From the NCBI GenBank assembly GCA_963575745.1, contig CAUYUJ010014178.1, positions 20,782 through 50,781 on the forward strand: a stretch of DNA of 30,000 bases, written 5' to 3'. Under the pieces are notes generated by a model. It was given only the letters and a program-made list of their open reading frames with translations, made no database searches and was not told the origin of the DNA. A program made the position numbers and the translations under genes. This DNA comes from Prorocentrum cordatum (lineage: Eukaryota > Sar > Dinophyceae > Prorocentrales > Prorocentraceae). This document shows positions 10,237 to 21,747 of the stretch, piece by piece. Positions within the stretch are counted from its first letter, which is position 1, and every line of letters starts with the position of its first letter.

Positions 10237-10258
10237 CCCGTAGCCATTTTGGCTCAAA
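10237..10258 (+). other. Relic dinoflagellate spliced-leader sequence
   Basis: CCGTAGCCATTTTGGCTCAA at 10238-10257 is identical to the core of the 22-nt dinoflagellate spliced leader (known form: one variable base, this core, then AAG ending). The final G is replaced by A, and the first base is C where A, G or T is expected. The leader is added to mRNAs by trans-splicing and is normally absent upstream of genes in the genome, so a genomic copy indicates that an mature mRNA was reverse-transcribed and reinserted. No splice donor (GT) follows, so it is not an SL RNA gene. An ATG lies 11 bases downstream at 10269. Confidence 0.85.
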
Positions 10259-10268
10259 GAGTTGCGGC

Positions 10269-10382
10269 ATGGAGTTCGACCACGACCTCGTGCCAGGGTC
10301 CCAAAGAGTGGCTGAAGATGCTGCCATGGAGTTTGACCACGACTCTCTGCCAGGGTCCCAGAGAGTGGCTGAAGATGGCCCC
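10269..10382 (+). repeat. 57-bp tandem duplication coding for a 19-residue repeat
   Basis: 10269-10325 and 10326-10382 are adjacent copies. In frame 3 both read MEFDHD..PGSQRVAED. Two of the differences are silent third-position changes (TTC/TTT and CAA/CAG), which would fit past coding constraint. Confidence 0.8.
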
Positions 10383-10520
10383 AAGGGAATCAATCTGTTG
10401 GGGGTGGGTAGTGGGTGCGGACTGGCGAGCGCCGTTGAAACCCTGGCACGCGCGACCGTCCTTGGATCAGGAGGGAGGGATTGTATGAGTAGAATGCGGG
10501 GGATGGTCAGGTTGTCGTGA
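10269..10520 (+). CDS. Small ORF directly behind the spliced-leader relic
   Basis: Starting at the first ATG after the relic leader, frame 3 gives 83 residues to a TGA at 10518-10520. It opens with two 19-residue repeats and continues with a Gly/Arg-rich tail. The position is what a retroposed mRNA would show: leader, 11-nt 5' UTR, ORF. No family is recognised, and the frame also extends upstream through the leader (to 10143), so coding is not proven. The tail may already be decayed. Confidence 0.35.
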   Translation: MEFDHDLVPGSQRVAEDAAMEFDHDSLPGSQRVAEDGPKGINLLGVGSGCGLASAVETLARATVLGSGGRDCMSRMRGMVRLS

Positions 10521-10670
10521 AATGGACAGGGAGTTGGCGGGGAGGCAAGGAGGAGGAATGGCGCCAGGAGGAGAGGCACGACGAGCCCGAGGTGGGAGGA
10601 CTCTTAACTTGGACAGACTGCCTGGCTGCAAGTCGGGTATCGGGTGCCGTTTGGGGTGATCGAAATTAGA

Positions 10671-13600
10671 ATGTTTCAACGGCGTCCGCCAGCCCGTGCC
10701 GACTGCCCACCGCCCGCTCAGTCCCGAGGCGATGGTGTACAACGAAAACGAGGGCGCAGACCACGAGACTGCCCCAACCGAGGAGATCTGGTGTTGCTGA
10801 TTATCTGTTCGACGGCCTCCCTCTCTGTATTCAATATATCTGATTCGCGTTTGTTCCGTGATGATGTTGAAGTTCATTCGATCGCCTTGAGAAGATGGGA
10901 GGCCCTCTCTTGCGATAAAATTGACCGTATGCAGCCCCAGCAACATGTAGATGAGTTGATGGCAGATGTAAGTCGCAGATGCACTTCGCACATATACGGC
11001 GTGATTGGTTATAACTTCATTTCAAGTCAACGACTCGTGAACATAATTGTAGTGCCACCCTCAATTTCAAACATATGGGAACATATCCGAAACCATGACA
11101 CGTACGCGAATACCGACAGGCTTCTGATCCAGACCTGCGATGAAGTCGCTGATGAATGTGCTCGTATTCGTGGTGTCGAAACGTCCTTGATTGTGAAACG
11201 CACGGTGTTCACGTCTCCAGAATATGCTGGTCGGATTGCGTATGAATGGCCTGCGCTCAAGCTCATACCACAGTCAGATAAGTTCAGACCTGCACGTCAC
11301 TTTCTCCAGATCGGGCCGAGCATGGCCCAGTACAAATGGTGGCGAGCAAAGTTTCAGGCAGAGTGCGAGCATCCAATTGTAGGTGGCTCACTTGGGTCAG
11401 TCTTGTCCGCGCCCAGACAGCACCCGCTTCCAGATAGGCTCGCGACGTACCCAGCTGAAGTTGTGATTGATTATCTCGACGCGTCTCAGCATCTTAAAGA
11501 CCTGCGCCACATGCACGCCGCCAAGAAAGCGTTCGCCAAAATATTGGCCAAACACAGTGTGCCTGCAGCTGATATATTAGACTCGTCGTCGTTCCAACTG
11601 GGCAGGGACGTGCTTGTCAGGGGCCGCGTTCGGTTTGATACAGCATGCATGGTCTTGATGAGATTCTGGCTCGAGCTGAACATTCGAAGAACAAACGTAT
11701 ACGTGTTCACAGATAGTTCACCGCAGTGGAGGGGTGTTGAGATGATGGCGACCTCGATTGATTGCATAAGATGCACGCCGAGTCGGTGGTGGCACCGACG
11801 TTTCATCTTGCCAATTGTTCAGATCGGTAATGGCCAGCTCACGTTGGAAGGCAAAGCCTACGCAGTGCTCTGGAAAATAATGCTCATCGTCGGCCAATCG
11901 TATCCAGCATTGCGTAGCTTCTTGGCAAAAGTGGTTTCGATTACATCAGACTTTGGTACCGAGCGACTTCTACCAGAATCCCCTGACATCCTCATCGACT
12001 TTTGTATGCACGCTGGGATCAAAGTGCCTCGCCACGCGACTCGTGGACCACGACTCTTTCCGACTGCTATTTTGGCCCCTGGGTGGATGCACATTGTGGA
12101 CATTGTGTTGAGGCGAGGGCTTTCAAGCCTTCCATTTTTTCCTCGCTGGTTAGCTGGCCTCAAGGCAATCATCAATTTCTTGAGGGCCTACGACGACGAC
12201 ATCGCGAAGTCGATCAGAGGCGAGTTCCCAGCCGTAGCCGGCGTTGTGGACAAGACGAAGGCCCCATACTTTGCCTCATGGAGATGGGCAACGCTTGCAC
12301 GTGCATGTTCTGCCGTGGAAGGCGTGCTGAGAATTCTTACTCGGATGTGGGGTCGCTTCGAGTTCGTCCGCAGGCTGAAGGATACGGTGCTCGTGAAGAA
12401 TGTCAGGGCGGCGTTGCAGAGCTCGAGCTGGCACCTGCACTTCACGTTCATCTCGTGGTATGTGCTGTGGCTGACCTCGGTGCAGTCGTGGGGGGGCGGC
12501 TGCCGATGCCATCAGGAGGATCTCGAGGCAGGGCGCAAGGTGGAGTGTCCCAGGAAAGGGAGGTTGTTGCCGTTCGCTTACGAGAGAGCTTCGAACTGGT
12601 TGCAGGCGGGGGCCCAAACAGACGAGACCAAACCCATGGGACAAAACCTCATCTTCCTGGCCAGGCAACTTGTGCACTTCGCGTCGGGGGCCCCACGGCC
12701 CCACCTCAACTAACTATTCACTTTTGCGGGTTTCATGTTGGGTTTCGTTGCCAGAGCCTCGGTGCAGGTGATCGAGCTTCGGAAAAACCCTCGGTGCAAG
12801 CTGCACCAAACAGCACCCATAGAAATTAGGAGGACGGGTAACTGGCGGCGGGAGGTGGGGAAAAAGGAGAAGAAGGTGGGAAATGGGAAAGGCCCCCGTC
12901 ATTCCCCAGGCTTTAGGTTGCAGGGCCCATGGGTTTGGAAGCGTGTGTCGGGGCCCCCGCGCGAAGGCTGGCGTAGACATCATCAACGATTGGACGCTCG
13001 ATGATTTCGGCGGCGACGTTGGCCTCAGGAATTCGCGCATGGGCGCAGGGAGATACGCTCAGAGCTTGGGCCTTCGCAAGCTTGAGTTCTTGGATAGGGT
13101 GCCTTACCTGTTCGCGCGGCTGGGTGAGCATGGAGTGGCTGCGCGGACAATCGGCCAGTTTCTTTCGACGCCGATGGAGCATCACCACCCGCTCACGCTG
13201 GAGTTCCTCGGCCCGCCCTCCACGCTCAAGCCCCTCGTGCGCGCGCTGGCGGAGACTAGCGGGCGTGAGTTGCCAGATGCGCTGAGGGAGAGAGTACAAG
13301 CGTTGATCGATGTGCCCTTCGACGATCATGTTGCTGAGGGGCCGCATGCTTCAGCTAAACGCGTGCTCTCAACGAGTCGGCGGATGCAGTTTCCCTTCTT
13401 GTCGTCCACGATGCGCTTGCAGCAGAACCTGCGGGGCAAAGATTTCCTGCTGAGCGAGACTGGGGCGAGCATCCAACACGTTTGGAACACGTAGTCGAGA
13501 GTTGTGTGTATGAAGAATCCTGGTTGCGCTTGCAGGGCCAAGGCTCGCCTGGTGAAACAACGGATCTATCAGCTTCAGACGCATGATCAATTTCAGCGCA

Positions 13601-14928
13601 GTCGTGCAGTTGGTGGCGCTGGTGCTCAAGAGTTTTGAGGCCCGGATGATATGGCATTTGACGGTGGAGTTGCCGCTGGAGCACTGGTCCGGTTCGATGC
13701 AGGAAATGGCGAAGGCGAAGAGCATCTCCAGCAGCGTGGCTTGACCGATGGGCAGAAGGTGATGCTCGACCTCCTGCAGCACGCGCTGGATCATTACCAG
13801 TTTTTCTCTGTTGGCCCCGAACCTGGCGATGATAGCATTCACATATACCAGGTGGCATCGAAAAAAGCTAAGGACATCCTGGTGAACACGTTCGACAAAC
13901 CGACCGTGGACGTGACTACTTGGTCTGTGCTGCCGCACAATGCGATGGAGGACCCAACCGCCCATCCTGGATCGGTCCCAAATCGTCTGGATGTATTTGC
14001 AGTTCCAGAGTCGCCTTGCTACGTCAACGTATTTTCGATATTCACCTCCGACCTTGCCAATCGCAAGCAGATCACGGTATGGTCCGTTGTTGAGTCTACG
14101 GTTCACTCTTGCATTGGACTGGAGAGCAAAGGGCCCATTAGATGCAACATGCCGCTTTCCGACCCAAAAGTACCTGTGATATGTTTGGTGGATGAGCTGC
14201 ACTCTCGCGGTTTCAGAGCGACGCCGCACAATATATTTCACAAGAGGGGTGGTCGCAAGAAGGAGTTTGATGACAGACTACTTCCATCGAAACGTTGTTA
14301 CTTGCAATGCGTCCTCGCATCCAGGGAGTTTTTCCAGATGGGCCAGGCTGAGTTCCCCAGCAACAGGCCGCAAGCGTTCTACATGCTGCTCCTGCGGTCT
14401 CGGGGGCCAGTGTCCACGGTTGCGACTGCCAAGGAGTGCCAGCTACAGATTGCACAATTAGACAATGAACATGACATATATGTTCCACTCGACCTTGCAG
14501 CTGCATCATCAGCACCGATACCGATAGCACATGCCGACATCGAGGGCGACGTCATCGGAGGAGGCGCGGCTCCTGTCGCAGAGGACCCCGAGAATGCCGA
14601 CGATGATGCCGACGCTGCGGTGGTCGTCATCGACGGCGACGGGGAGTTCGACGGCGACTACGCCATCCCCGACCACATCTTAGGCCATCCAGTGACGGTT
14701 GAGGAACACTGGAAGGGTGGTAGAGAATTACGAGTTGTGTGTCCAACACACGGCGCAGCATGTACGAAATACCGTTCGCTTGCGCTGGATGTTCACGTGT
14801 TCGGCCCGTCAGCTGCGAGGCATCATCTTGCGACGTGGATCTCGAGAGCTGGCGAGATGAGCACCGAGGCGCACAAGGCGTGGCGGCCGACGGCGGCGCA
14901 GGTGCGGGCCTGCATCGGAGCAGAATGA
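10671..14928 (+). pseudogene. Large transposase-like gene with one introner-like intron and in-frame stops
   Basis: The first ATG of the frame is 10671 (the frame is open from a GTG at 10644). Exon 1 is 10671-12605; removing the 12606-12966 intron joins frame 3 to frame 1 in phase 0; exon 2 continues from 12967. A TAG at 13492-13494 and a TGA at 13636-13638 interrupt, yet frame 1 resumes with good protein text to 14928; frame 2 also reads well between about 13514 and 13739, so one or two frameshifts are possible. Landmarks: VYVFTDSSPQWRG (Asp codon 11712), VSITSDFGTE (Asp codon 11949), GWMHIVDIVLR, a Cys/His patch GCRCHQEDL...VECPRKGR, and VAEGPHASAKR (Glu codon 13336). Ordered Asp...Asp...Glu with a Cys/His insertion before the last acid fits an RNase H-fold transposase such as hAT or Zisupton types. 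That is inference. It could be the transposase of the surrounding element. Confidence 0.5.
12606..12966 (+). mobile_element. Introner-like GC-AG intron with 35-bp TIRs
   Basis: 12606-12640 and 12926-12960 are inverted repeats matching at 29 of 35 positions, with perfect outer (GCGGGGGCCC) and inner (CCAAACCCATGGG) blocks. The 4-bp direct repeat AGGC flanks it at 12604-12607 and 12965-12968. With donor CAG|GC and acceptor AAG|GC the 361-bp intron falls in phase 0 and connects ...SNWLQ to AGVDIINDW, changing frame 3 into frame 1 as the coding signal demands. Reading through it leads to a stop at 12711-12713. Dinoflagellates are known to use GC and GA donors. Confidence 0.8.
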
Positions 14929-15189
14929 TATACATCGTCTGAACAGACTGTCACAAAAATGGCAATGTGAAATAATATCCGGATCACCATCGCCTATGTC
15001 ATAAGCATGGCAACCATCATAGTTATCATCGTTATCACTCACCATCAGCATCAGGGTCTCCGTCCTTCATCATCCGAATCACCACCAATGCTCCCGCCAT
15101 GACACCACATCGTGTTCCCGCTGCCCGCTTTCAACTCAAGGTTTAGACTGCCACGCAAGCCCTCTTTCTTTCCAGCACCAAGGGCGCAG
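14929..15189. other. Spacer after the transposase-like gene
   Basis: AT-richer than its surroundings, with loose CATCA/TCATC repeats at about 14987-15075. No gene or terminator can be named. Confidence 0.4.
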
Positions 15190-15468
15190 ATGCCGAACCC
15201 CCCGCAGCTGCCCAATCCCAAATTCTTGGCGAAGCTGAGGCCCATCACTCGGAGGCGCTTCAAGGCAGTGTTCAAGGAGCTGCTGGTGTACAAGCATCGC
15301 GCGAAGTTTCTGGCGATTCGTGTCAAGGCTCTGCGGGCCAAGCTGCGGCGCATTGAGACTACAGCCCAGACAGCATGCTCGGAGGACGACCAGCTAAACG
15401 TCAGTGGAATCATGTACATTCAGCAGAGGATTAATCCTCTTGACGTGGATGAGGTCGAGCTTGCCTGA
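15190..15468 (+). CDS. Small basic hypothetical protein
   Basis: From the ATG at 15190 the frame gives 92 residues. The middle is a Lys/Arg-rich amphipathic helix (FLAKLRPITRRRFKAVFKE, then RAKFLAIRVKALRAKLRRIE) and the end is acidic (DVDEVELA). Residue use is more protein-like than in neighbouring spacers. It may be a separate small gene or a last exon. No family recognised. Confidence 0.35.
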   Translation: MPNPPQLPNPKFLAKLRPITRRRFKAVFKELLVYKHRAKFLAIRVKALRAKLRRIETTAQTACSEDDQLNVSGIMYIQQRINPLDVDEVELA

Positions 15469-16929
15469 GATGCACGCAGTCCTCCCCAAACCCTGTTCCT
15501 CATTAAACCCTCTCCCACAATTCCTCCATTGCACCCCGCCCATCCTTCTTCTTTTTCGCATGCTCCCAGTGCTCTCAGGCGTTCCTTGCCCTGGTTCTCC
15601 GAGCGCGCTGCGCTCGGCACTGCTCGGCGTTCGCCCGTCGCCGACGGCCGCCGACAATGACGGCCCCAGGGATCCGCTTGCAAGGCAAATGAACGACCCC
15701 CTGTTCCCTCAACCTATCGTCGCCTTCCCCTCTTAATCTCGACGCCTCTCGGCGTCCGTTCCGCCGAGTGACCTTGCTATCTCTATGCGCTCGCCACGCA
15801 GAAGGGGTCGACGACGCCTGGATCAATAGACACGTATCAATAAAGGGGGATTGCTGACGTGTGCGCGCACGTATACAGATACTACCATATGGGCCTTCTG
15901 CGGTAACAACAGTGTACGCATGTGCAATGCATGTGCATACATATGTATGTAAGCTCTGTACACATGTCTGTCTCCACATCGTGATGGCATACCCGCCAGA
16001 AAAAAAAAGATCTGTAACCAAATATACATGCATAGAAGAAGCATTCGCACGCTGCGATCGTTCCGTGGGTTACCGTGTGCTGAATTTGGTCTAATGTCGC
16101 AGCTCGCAGATACTTACCGCACTTAGCGCTTGGAAGATTGTGATCCGACCCCCCGCCCCAGACTTCGAAATGTAATTCAAAACTGCCCAGTCGAGTCACG
16201 ACGCAAACGTGTGCAACTTTAGCGCGCCCGTAGCACCTGGAACCGTACTAACCATACTAACCACATGTATGGGGAACCTGTGAGGGTCATGGTGGTTTCG
16301 GAGGTAAACGCAGCGACGAAGACTATCGTGCGTAAGAGGGCTTGCGGGCTCAAACGGCAATAAAGCTTGAAGGGTGTTGGGGGGGGGGGGGGGGCTGGGC
16401 AAGGTCACGGCGGCCATGCTGCATCGGGGGTTTAGTGCGGCGTGGGCGGGGGGGGGGGGGGGGGCAGTGGTAGCCGAGCAAGTTACGACGGGCTAGCCAG
16501 GTAAAGGGTATGAGAGGGCTGCGCATTTTAACAAGTTACAGCATGTTTAGCGGGGGGTATGGTTCAGCAACGTGGGCCGATCGTGAACACGTTCTGTTTC
16601 GAATGTTGAAGGGCGACGGGCGGTAGAAACGCTATGCGCGGATGTGTGGTGCCATGGTAGACACGGTGAAAGTGAGCTAAGCATGTCACCGTGACGGTCG
16701 GCTTGCCCAGGGACTTCCCGGATATGCGGTCAGTCCCAAGACACAGGTGGCCCGTTCCTGCAACAGACCTAGACAAATTGCAGCGGTCCGAATCCATCGT
16801 GGGTAGCGTGTGAAACAAGGGGTTACTACATGCTCGAACCACCACCGCCAGAACCCATGTCAAGCCATCGGGCCAACCACCCGCTGACCTGAATCGTAAT
16901 GAATCGAAGCAAATATGTGCGATCCAGAA
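15469..16929. other. Intergenic stretch without a recognisable gene
   Basis: Mixed composition; AT-rich parts with TATGCATG-like alternation at 15850-15970 and a short A-run near 16002-16009. Open frames on both strands are short and lack motifs. The last part (16560-16929) already shows isolated GAACCA-like words of the satellite that follows. Confidence 0.45.
16379..16464 (+). repeat. Two poly-G tracts
   Basis: 16 G at 16379-16394 and 17 G at 16448-16464, 53 bases apart. Such tracts can form G-quadruplexes and are prone to length errors in sequencing. Confidence 0.85.
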
Positions 16930-19900
16930 GGCAAGCGCGAACAAACCCAGGACCATCCTAGAACCGATTCTGAACCACGCGCATATCACTTTGAAGCCAC
17001 GCATGTCACGAATTGCCCACCCATCACACTGTCCAGCAACGTGCAAGAGCCGCTCACGAAGCACATGCGCACCACGTCCGATCCGAAGACCATTTCCGAA
17101 CCACACGCGAGCCACTTCTGAACCGTGCTTGTCACGAGCGGTCCGCCCTGCCCAGCCCCTGATTCATGAATGTACCATCGGCGAACCAAATTGGAACTAC
17201 ACCGAAACCATCATATAACCATCTTTGAACCAAGCATGAACCAATTTTGAACGACGCAAGTCACCACTTGTCTTCCCTGCCCAGCACCCGAGCTGGCCGC
17301 CACCCGCGAACCAGATGCGGAACATAACAATACCAGCCTAGAATCACCCCTGAACCACGCATGAACCACCCTTGAACTACGCACATCACGAGTGGCCTCC
17401 CTGCACCGAGCCCGAACTGGCCGCTGGTCACCCACGAACCAGATGCGAACCATCCCAGGACCACCCTGGAACCATTCTCGAACCACGCGTGAACCACATT
17501 TGAACCACGCGTGCCGCCAGTGGCCCGCCCCGCCGAGCGCCAGAATCAGCTGCGCACCAGCCGCGAACCAGATGCGAACCACCCCCAAACCACCATGAAA
17601 CCATCCTGGAACCACCCGTGAACCATGTTTGAACCACGCGTGCCACCAGTGGCCCGCCCGAGCCAATTCCCGAACCACGCATGTGCAATCTGCGAACCAG
17701 ATGCGAACCACCCCAGCACCACCCTGGAACCATCCTAGAACCACGCGTGAACCACGTTTGAACCACGCGCGCCACCAGTGGCCCGCCCCGCCGAGCGCCA
17801 GAACCAGCTGCGCACCAGCCGCGAACCAGATGCGAACCACCCCCAAACCACCCTGAAACCATCCTGGAACCACCCGTGAACCATGTTTGAACCACGCGTG
17901 CCACCAGTGGCCCGCCCGAGCCAACTCCCGAACCACGCATGTGCAATCTACGAACCAGATGCGAACCACCCTGGAACCATCCTAGAACCACGCGTGAACC
18001 ACTTTTGAACCACGCGCGCCACCAGTGACCGCCCCAGAACCAGCTCCCGAACCATACGCCTGCCACCCCCGAACCAGATGCGGACCACCCCAAAACCATC
18101 CTGGAACCACCCTCGGACCACACGTGAACCACATTTGAACCACGCGTGCCACCAGTGGCCCGCCCGAGCCAACTCCCGAACCACGCATGTGCAATCTACG
18201 AACCAGATGCGAACCACCCTGGGACCATCCTAGAACCACGCGTGAACCACTTTTGAACCACGCGCGCCACCAGTGACCCCCCCAGAACCAGCTCCCGAAC
18301 CATACGCCTGCCACCCCCGAGCCAGATGCGGACCACCCCAAAACCATCCTGGAACCACCCTCGGACCACACGTGAACCACATTTGAACCACGCGTGCCAC
18401 CAGTGGCCCGCCCCGCCGAGCGCCAGAATCAGCTGCGCACCAGCCGCGAACCAGATGCGGACCACCCCCAAACCACCTTAGAACCATCCTGGAACCACGC
18501 GTGAACCACATTTGAACCAAGCGTGCCACCAGTGGCCCGCCCCGCCGAGCGCCCGAAGCAGCTGTACACCAGCCGCGAACCAGATGCGAACCACCCCCAA
18601 ACCACACTACAACCATCCTGGAACCACCCGTGAACCATGTTTGAACCACGCGTGCCACCAGTGGCCCGCCCGAGCCAACTCCCGAACCACGCATGTGCAA
18701 TCTACGAACCAGATGCGAACCACCCCAGGGCCATCCCAGAACCATCCTAGAACCACACGTGAACCACTTTTGAACCACGCGTGTCACTGATTTCTTTCTC
18801 TGCCCAGCACCCGGACTGGCCGTTGGCCACCCGCGAACCAGGTGAACCATTCCAGGGCCATCCTAGAACCATCCCTGAACCACGCATGAACCACTTTTGA
18901 ACCACGCGTGTTGCCCACGGTTGGCCTTGCCAACTGCCCAGGGACAGTGGCCCGCACACGAACCAAGTGCGAACCACCCCAGGACCATCCTGGAACCATC
19001 CCCGAACCACACGTGAACCACATTTGAACCACGCGAGCCGAAGCCCGCCGCCGCGCCTAACCCCCGCAACGCGCCCGCACCGTTCCTCAACCACCCGTGG
19101 CCACCCCCCTGGGCCTTGCGCGCAAGGCCGCACTTCGCCCGTCGGCTTGCAACCCCAATCCTCACTCAGCCGTTGTGTTTGTGACGCGGGGTGGCCGCGA
19201 TCCCTATGAATATATAGAGCGCGGCCGACATGGCCTGTCAACTCTCTGGTCGCGCTTGCAACGCTGGGCCTTACTACGGCTGCGAGCTTGGGACGCGTCG
19301 GTGGCCCCTGGCACGTTCCTCGGAAAACGCAAGGCCGCCCTTGCACACATTGTGAACCATGTTTGAACTAACGCTGGCGACTGGTGACCACCGATGAAGA
19401 ACCCGACCCTGCGGGGGCACCCACGGGCCACTCATGAACCACTTGGGCCACTTTTGGGCCACTCGCGAACCGACGCTGTTTATCTACACCCGTCGCGTGG
19501 TAAACCCGAACCAAGTGCGAACCACCCCAGGGCCACCCTGGAACCATCCTGGGACCACGCGTGAACCACTTTTGAACCACGCGTGTCGACAGTGGTCGAC
19601 CTTGCCCAATGTCCAGCCATGCGTGTGCCACCAGCGAACCAGGTGCGAACCACCCCAAAACCATCCTGGAACCACCCTCGAACCACACGTGAACCACATT
19701 TGAACCACGCGTGCCACCAGTGGCCCACCTTGCCCAATGCCCAAACCAGGCATGCGCCATCCACGAACCAGATGCGAACCACCCCAGAACCACCCTGAAA
19801 CCATCCTGGAACCACGCGTGAAACATGTTTGAACCACGCGTGTCGACAGTGTCCCATCTAGCCCAAACCATGCATGTGACCCCCCGCGAACCAGGTGCGA

Positions 19901-21520
19901 ACCACACCAGGACCAGCCTAGAACCATCCTAGAACCACGCGTGAACCACTTTTGAACCACGCGTGCCACCAATGACCCTCCAGGCCCAACTTCCGAACCA
20001 CGCATGTGCCACTGTGCCACCCGCGAACCAGATGCGAACCACCCCCAAACCACCCTAGAACCATCCTCGAACCACCCGCGAACCATGTTTGAACCACGCG
20101 TGTCACCATTGGCCCGCCCGAGCCAACTCCCGAACAACCCGTGTGCCTTCCTCGAACCAGATGCGAACCACCCCAAAACCACCCTGGAACCATCCTGGAA
20201 CCACGCGTGAACCACTTTTGAACCAAGCGTGTCGACAGCGGCTGCCCACTGCCCAGGCCCAGGCCGTGCGCGCGCAACCCACGAACCAGGCGCGAACCAC
20301 CCCAAAACCATCCTGAAACCACCCCCGAACCACACGTGAACCACATTTGAACCACGCGTGCCGCCAGTGGCGAGCCAACCCCCGAACCAAGCATGTGCCA
20401 TCCACGAACCAGATGCGAACCAACCCAGCACCACCCTGGAACCATCCTAGAACCACGCGCGAACCATGTTTGAACCAGGCGTGCCGACAGTGTCCCATCT
20501 TGCCCAATGCCCAAACCATGCATGTGACCCCCCGCGGACCAGATGCGAACCACCCCAGGACCATCCTAGAACCATCCTGGAACCACGCGTGAACCACTTT
20601 TGAACCACGCGTGCCACCAGTGACCCCCCCAGAGCCGGCTCCCGAACCATACACCTGCCACCCCCGAACCAGGCGCGAACCACCCCAACACCATCCTGGA
20701 ACCACCCTCGGACCACACGGCACCACATTTGAACCACGCGTGCCACCAGTGGCCCACCTTGCCCAATGCCCAAACCAGGCAGGTGCCACCCACGAACCAG
20801 ATGCGAACCACCCCAGAACCACCCTGGAACCATCCTGGAACCACCCGTGAACCATGTTTGAACCACACGTGTCGACAGTGCCCCATCTTGCTCATTGCCC
20901 AGGCCATGCATGTGACCCCCCGCGAACCAGATGCGAACCACCCCAGGGCCATCCTAGAACCATCCTAGAACCACGCGTGAACCACTTTTGAACCACGCGT
21001 GCCACCAGTGACCCTCCAGAACCAGCTCCCGAACCATACACCTGCCATCTCCGAACCAGATGCGAACCACCACAAAACCATCCTGGAACCACCCTCGAAC
21101 CACACGTGAACCACATGTGAACCACGCCTGTCGACACTGACCCACCACGTCCGATGCCCTAACCATGCACGCGCAACCTGCAAACCAAATGCGAACCACC
21201 CCAAAACCACCCTGGAACCATCCTGGAACCACGCGTGAACCACTTTTGAACCACGCGTGTCGACAGTGGTCCACCTTGCCAAATGCCCAAACCATGCATG
21301 TGACCCCCCGCGAACCAGGTGCGAACCACACCAGGACCATCCTGGAACCACCCTGGAACCACGCGTGAACCACTGTTGAACCACGCGTGCCACCAATGGC
21401 CCGACCGACCCAACTTCCGAACCATCCATGCGCCCTCCGCGAGCCAGCTGCGGACCACCCCGCAACCATCCTGGAACCATACAGGAACCACGCGTGCACC
21501 ATGTTTGAGCCACCCATTCC
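16930..21520. repeat. 129-bp satellite array with 11-bp submonomers
   Basis: The anchor TTTGAACCACG recurs at 17498, 17627, 17756, 17885, 18002, 18133, 18251, 18381, 18510, 18639, 18768, 18894, 19021, and from 19571 to 21502 in 16 more units. Spacing is most often 129 bp, with variants of 117-136. Each unit has about seven 11-bp submonomers of the form AACCAYNNNNN plus a tail of about 52 bp, often with the hairpin GCCACCAGTGGC. Tail types alternate (A-B-A-B, then C-B-C-B-like), giving dimer units of about 258 and 248 bp. The start (16930-17280) is diverged. 129 is a multiple of 3, so all minus-strand frames stay open for long distances; this reflects repeat structure rather than genes. Confidence 0.93.
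19046..19370. other. Non-repeat interruption of the satellite
   Basis: About 325 bp without the GAACCA words separate the two satellite blocks. It contains an AT-rich word (TATGAATATATAGAGC near 19206-19221) in otherwise GC-rich sequence. No gene, TIRs or target duplication found by eye. Confidence 0.55.
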
Positions 21521-21747
21521 ACCCGTGGTCCATCCTGTCCAGCTCGTTCAGCATCTGCGCGCCGCCCAGGAAAAGGACGCGTACCGAACCGACCCAGCAT
21601 GGCCAAGTACCGCACGCAGCGCGACCCTTGCGCCTTCGGCAGATACGGTGCACAGTGTCCGAAACCACATCAAAGACGAAGGATCCTGCAATCACAAAGT
21701 GTACAGCTCCAGCCACAGTGCGTTTCGTAAGCGTTGCATGTAACGCA
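21521..21747. other. Spacer between the satellite and the inverted array
   Basis: About 230 bp of unique-looking sequence; I see no gene in it. Confidence 0.4.

Noticed and set aside
10237-10258. SL RNA gene
   Set aside because: No GT donor follows the leader and the last base differs, so it fits a reinserted mRNA end better than an SL RNA gene.
13369-14241. 290-codon minus-strand ORF
   Set aside because: It lies opposite the transposase-like gene, whose plus frames carry ordered motifs; the minus frame shows none.
16930-21520. CRISPR-like array
   Set aside because: The repeats are contiguous, diverged, 129 bp long and without unique spacers; this is a eukaryotic satellite.
17211-21617. 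Many long minus-strand ORFs (up to 316 codons) with Trp-Phe-Gly-Ser-Arg repeats
   Set aside because: All three minus frames are open over the same stretch (for example 20103-20434). The 129-bp unit is a multiple of 3 and lacks stop words, so open frames follow from the satellite.
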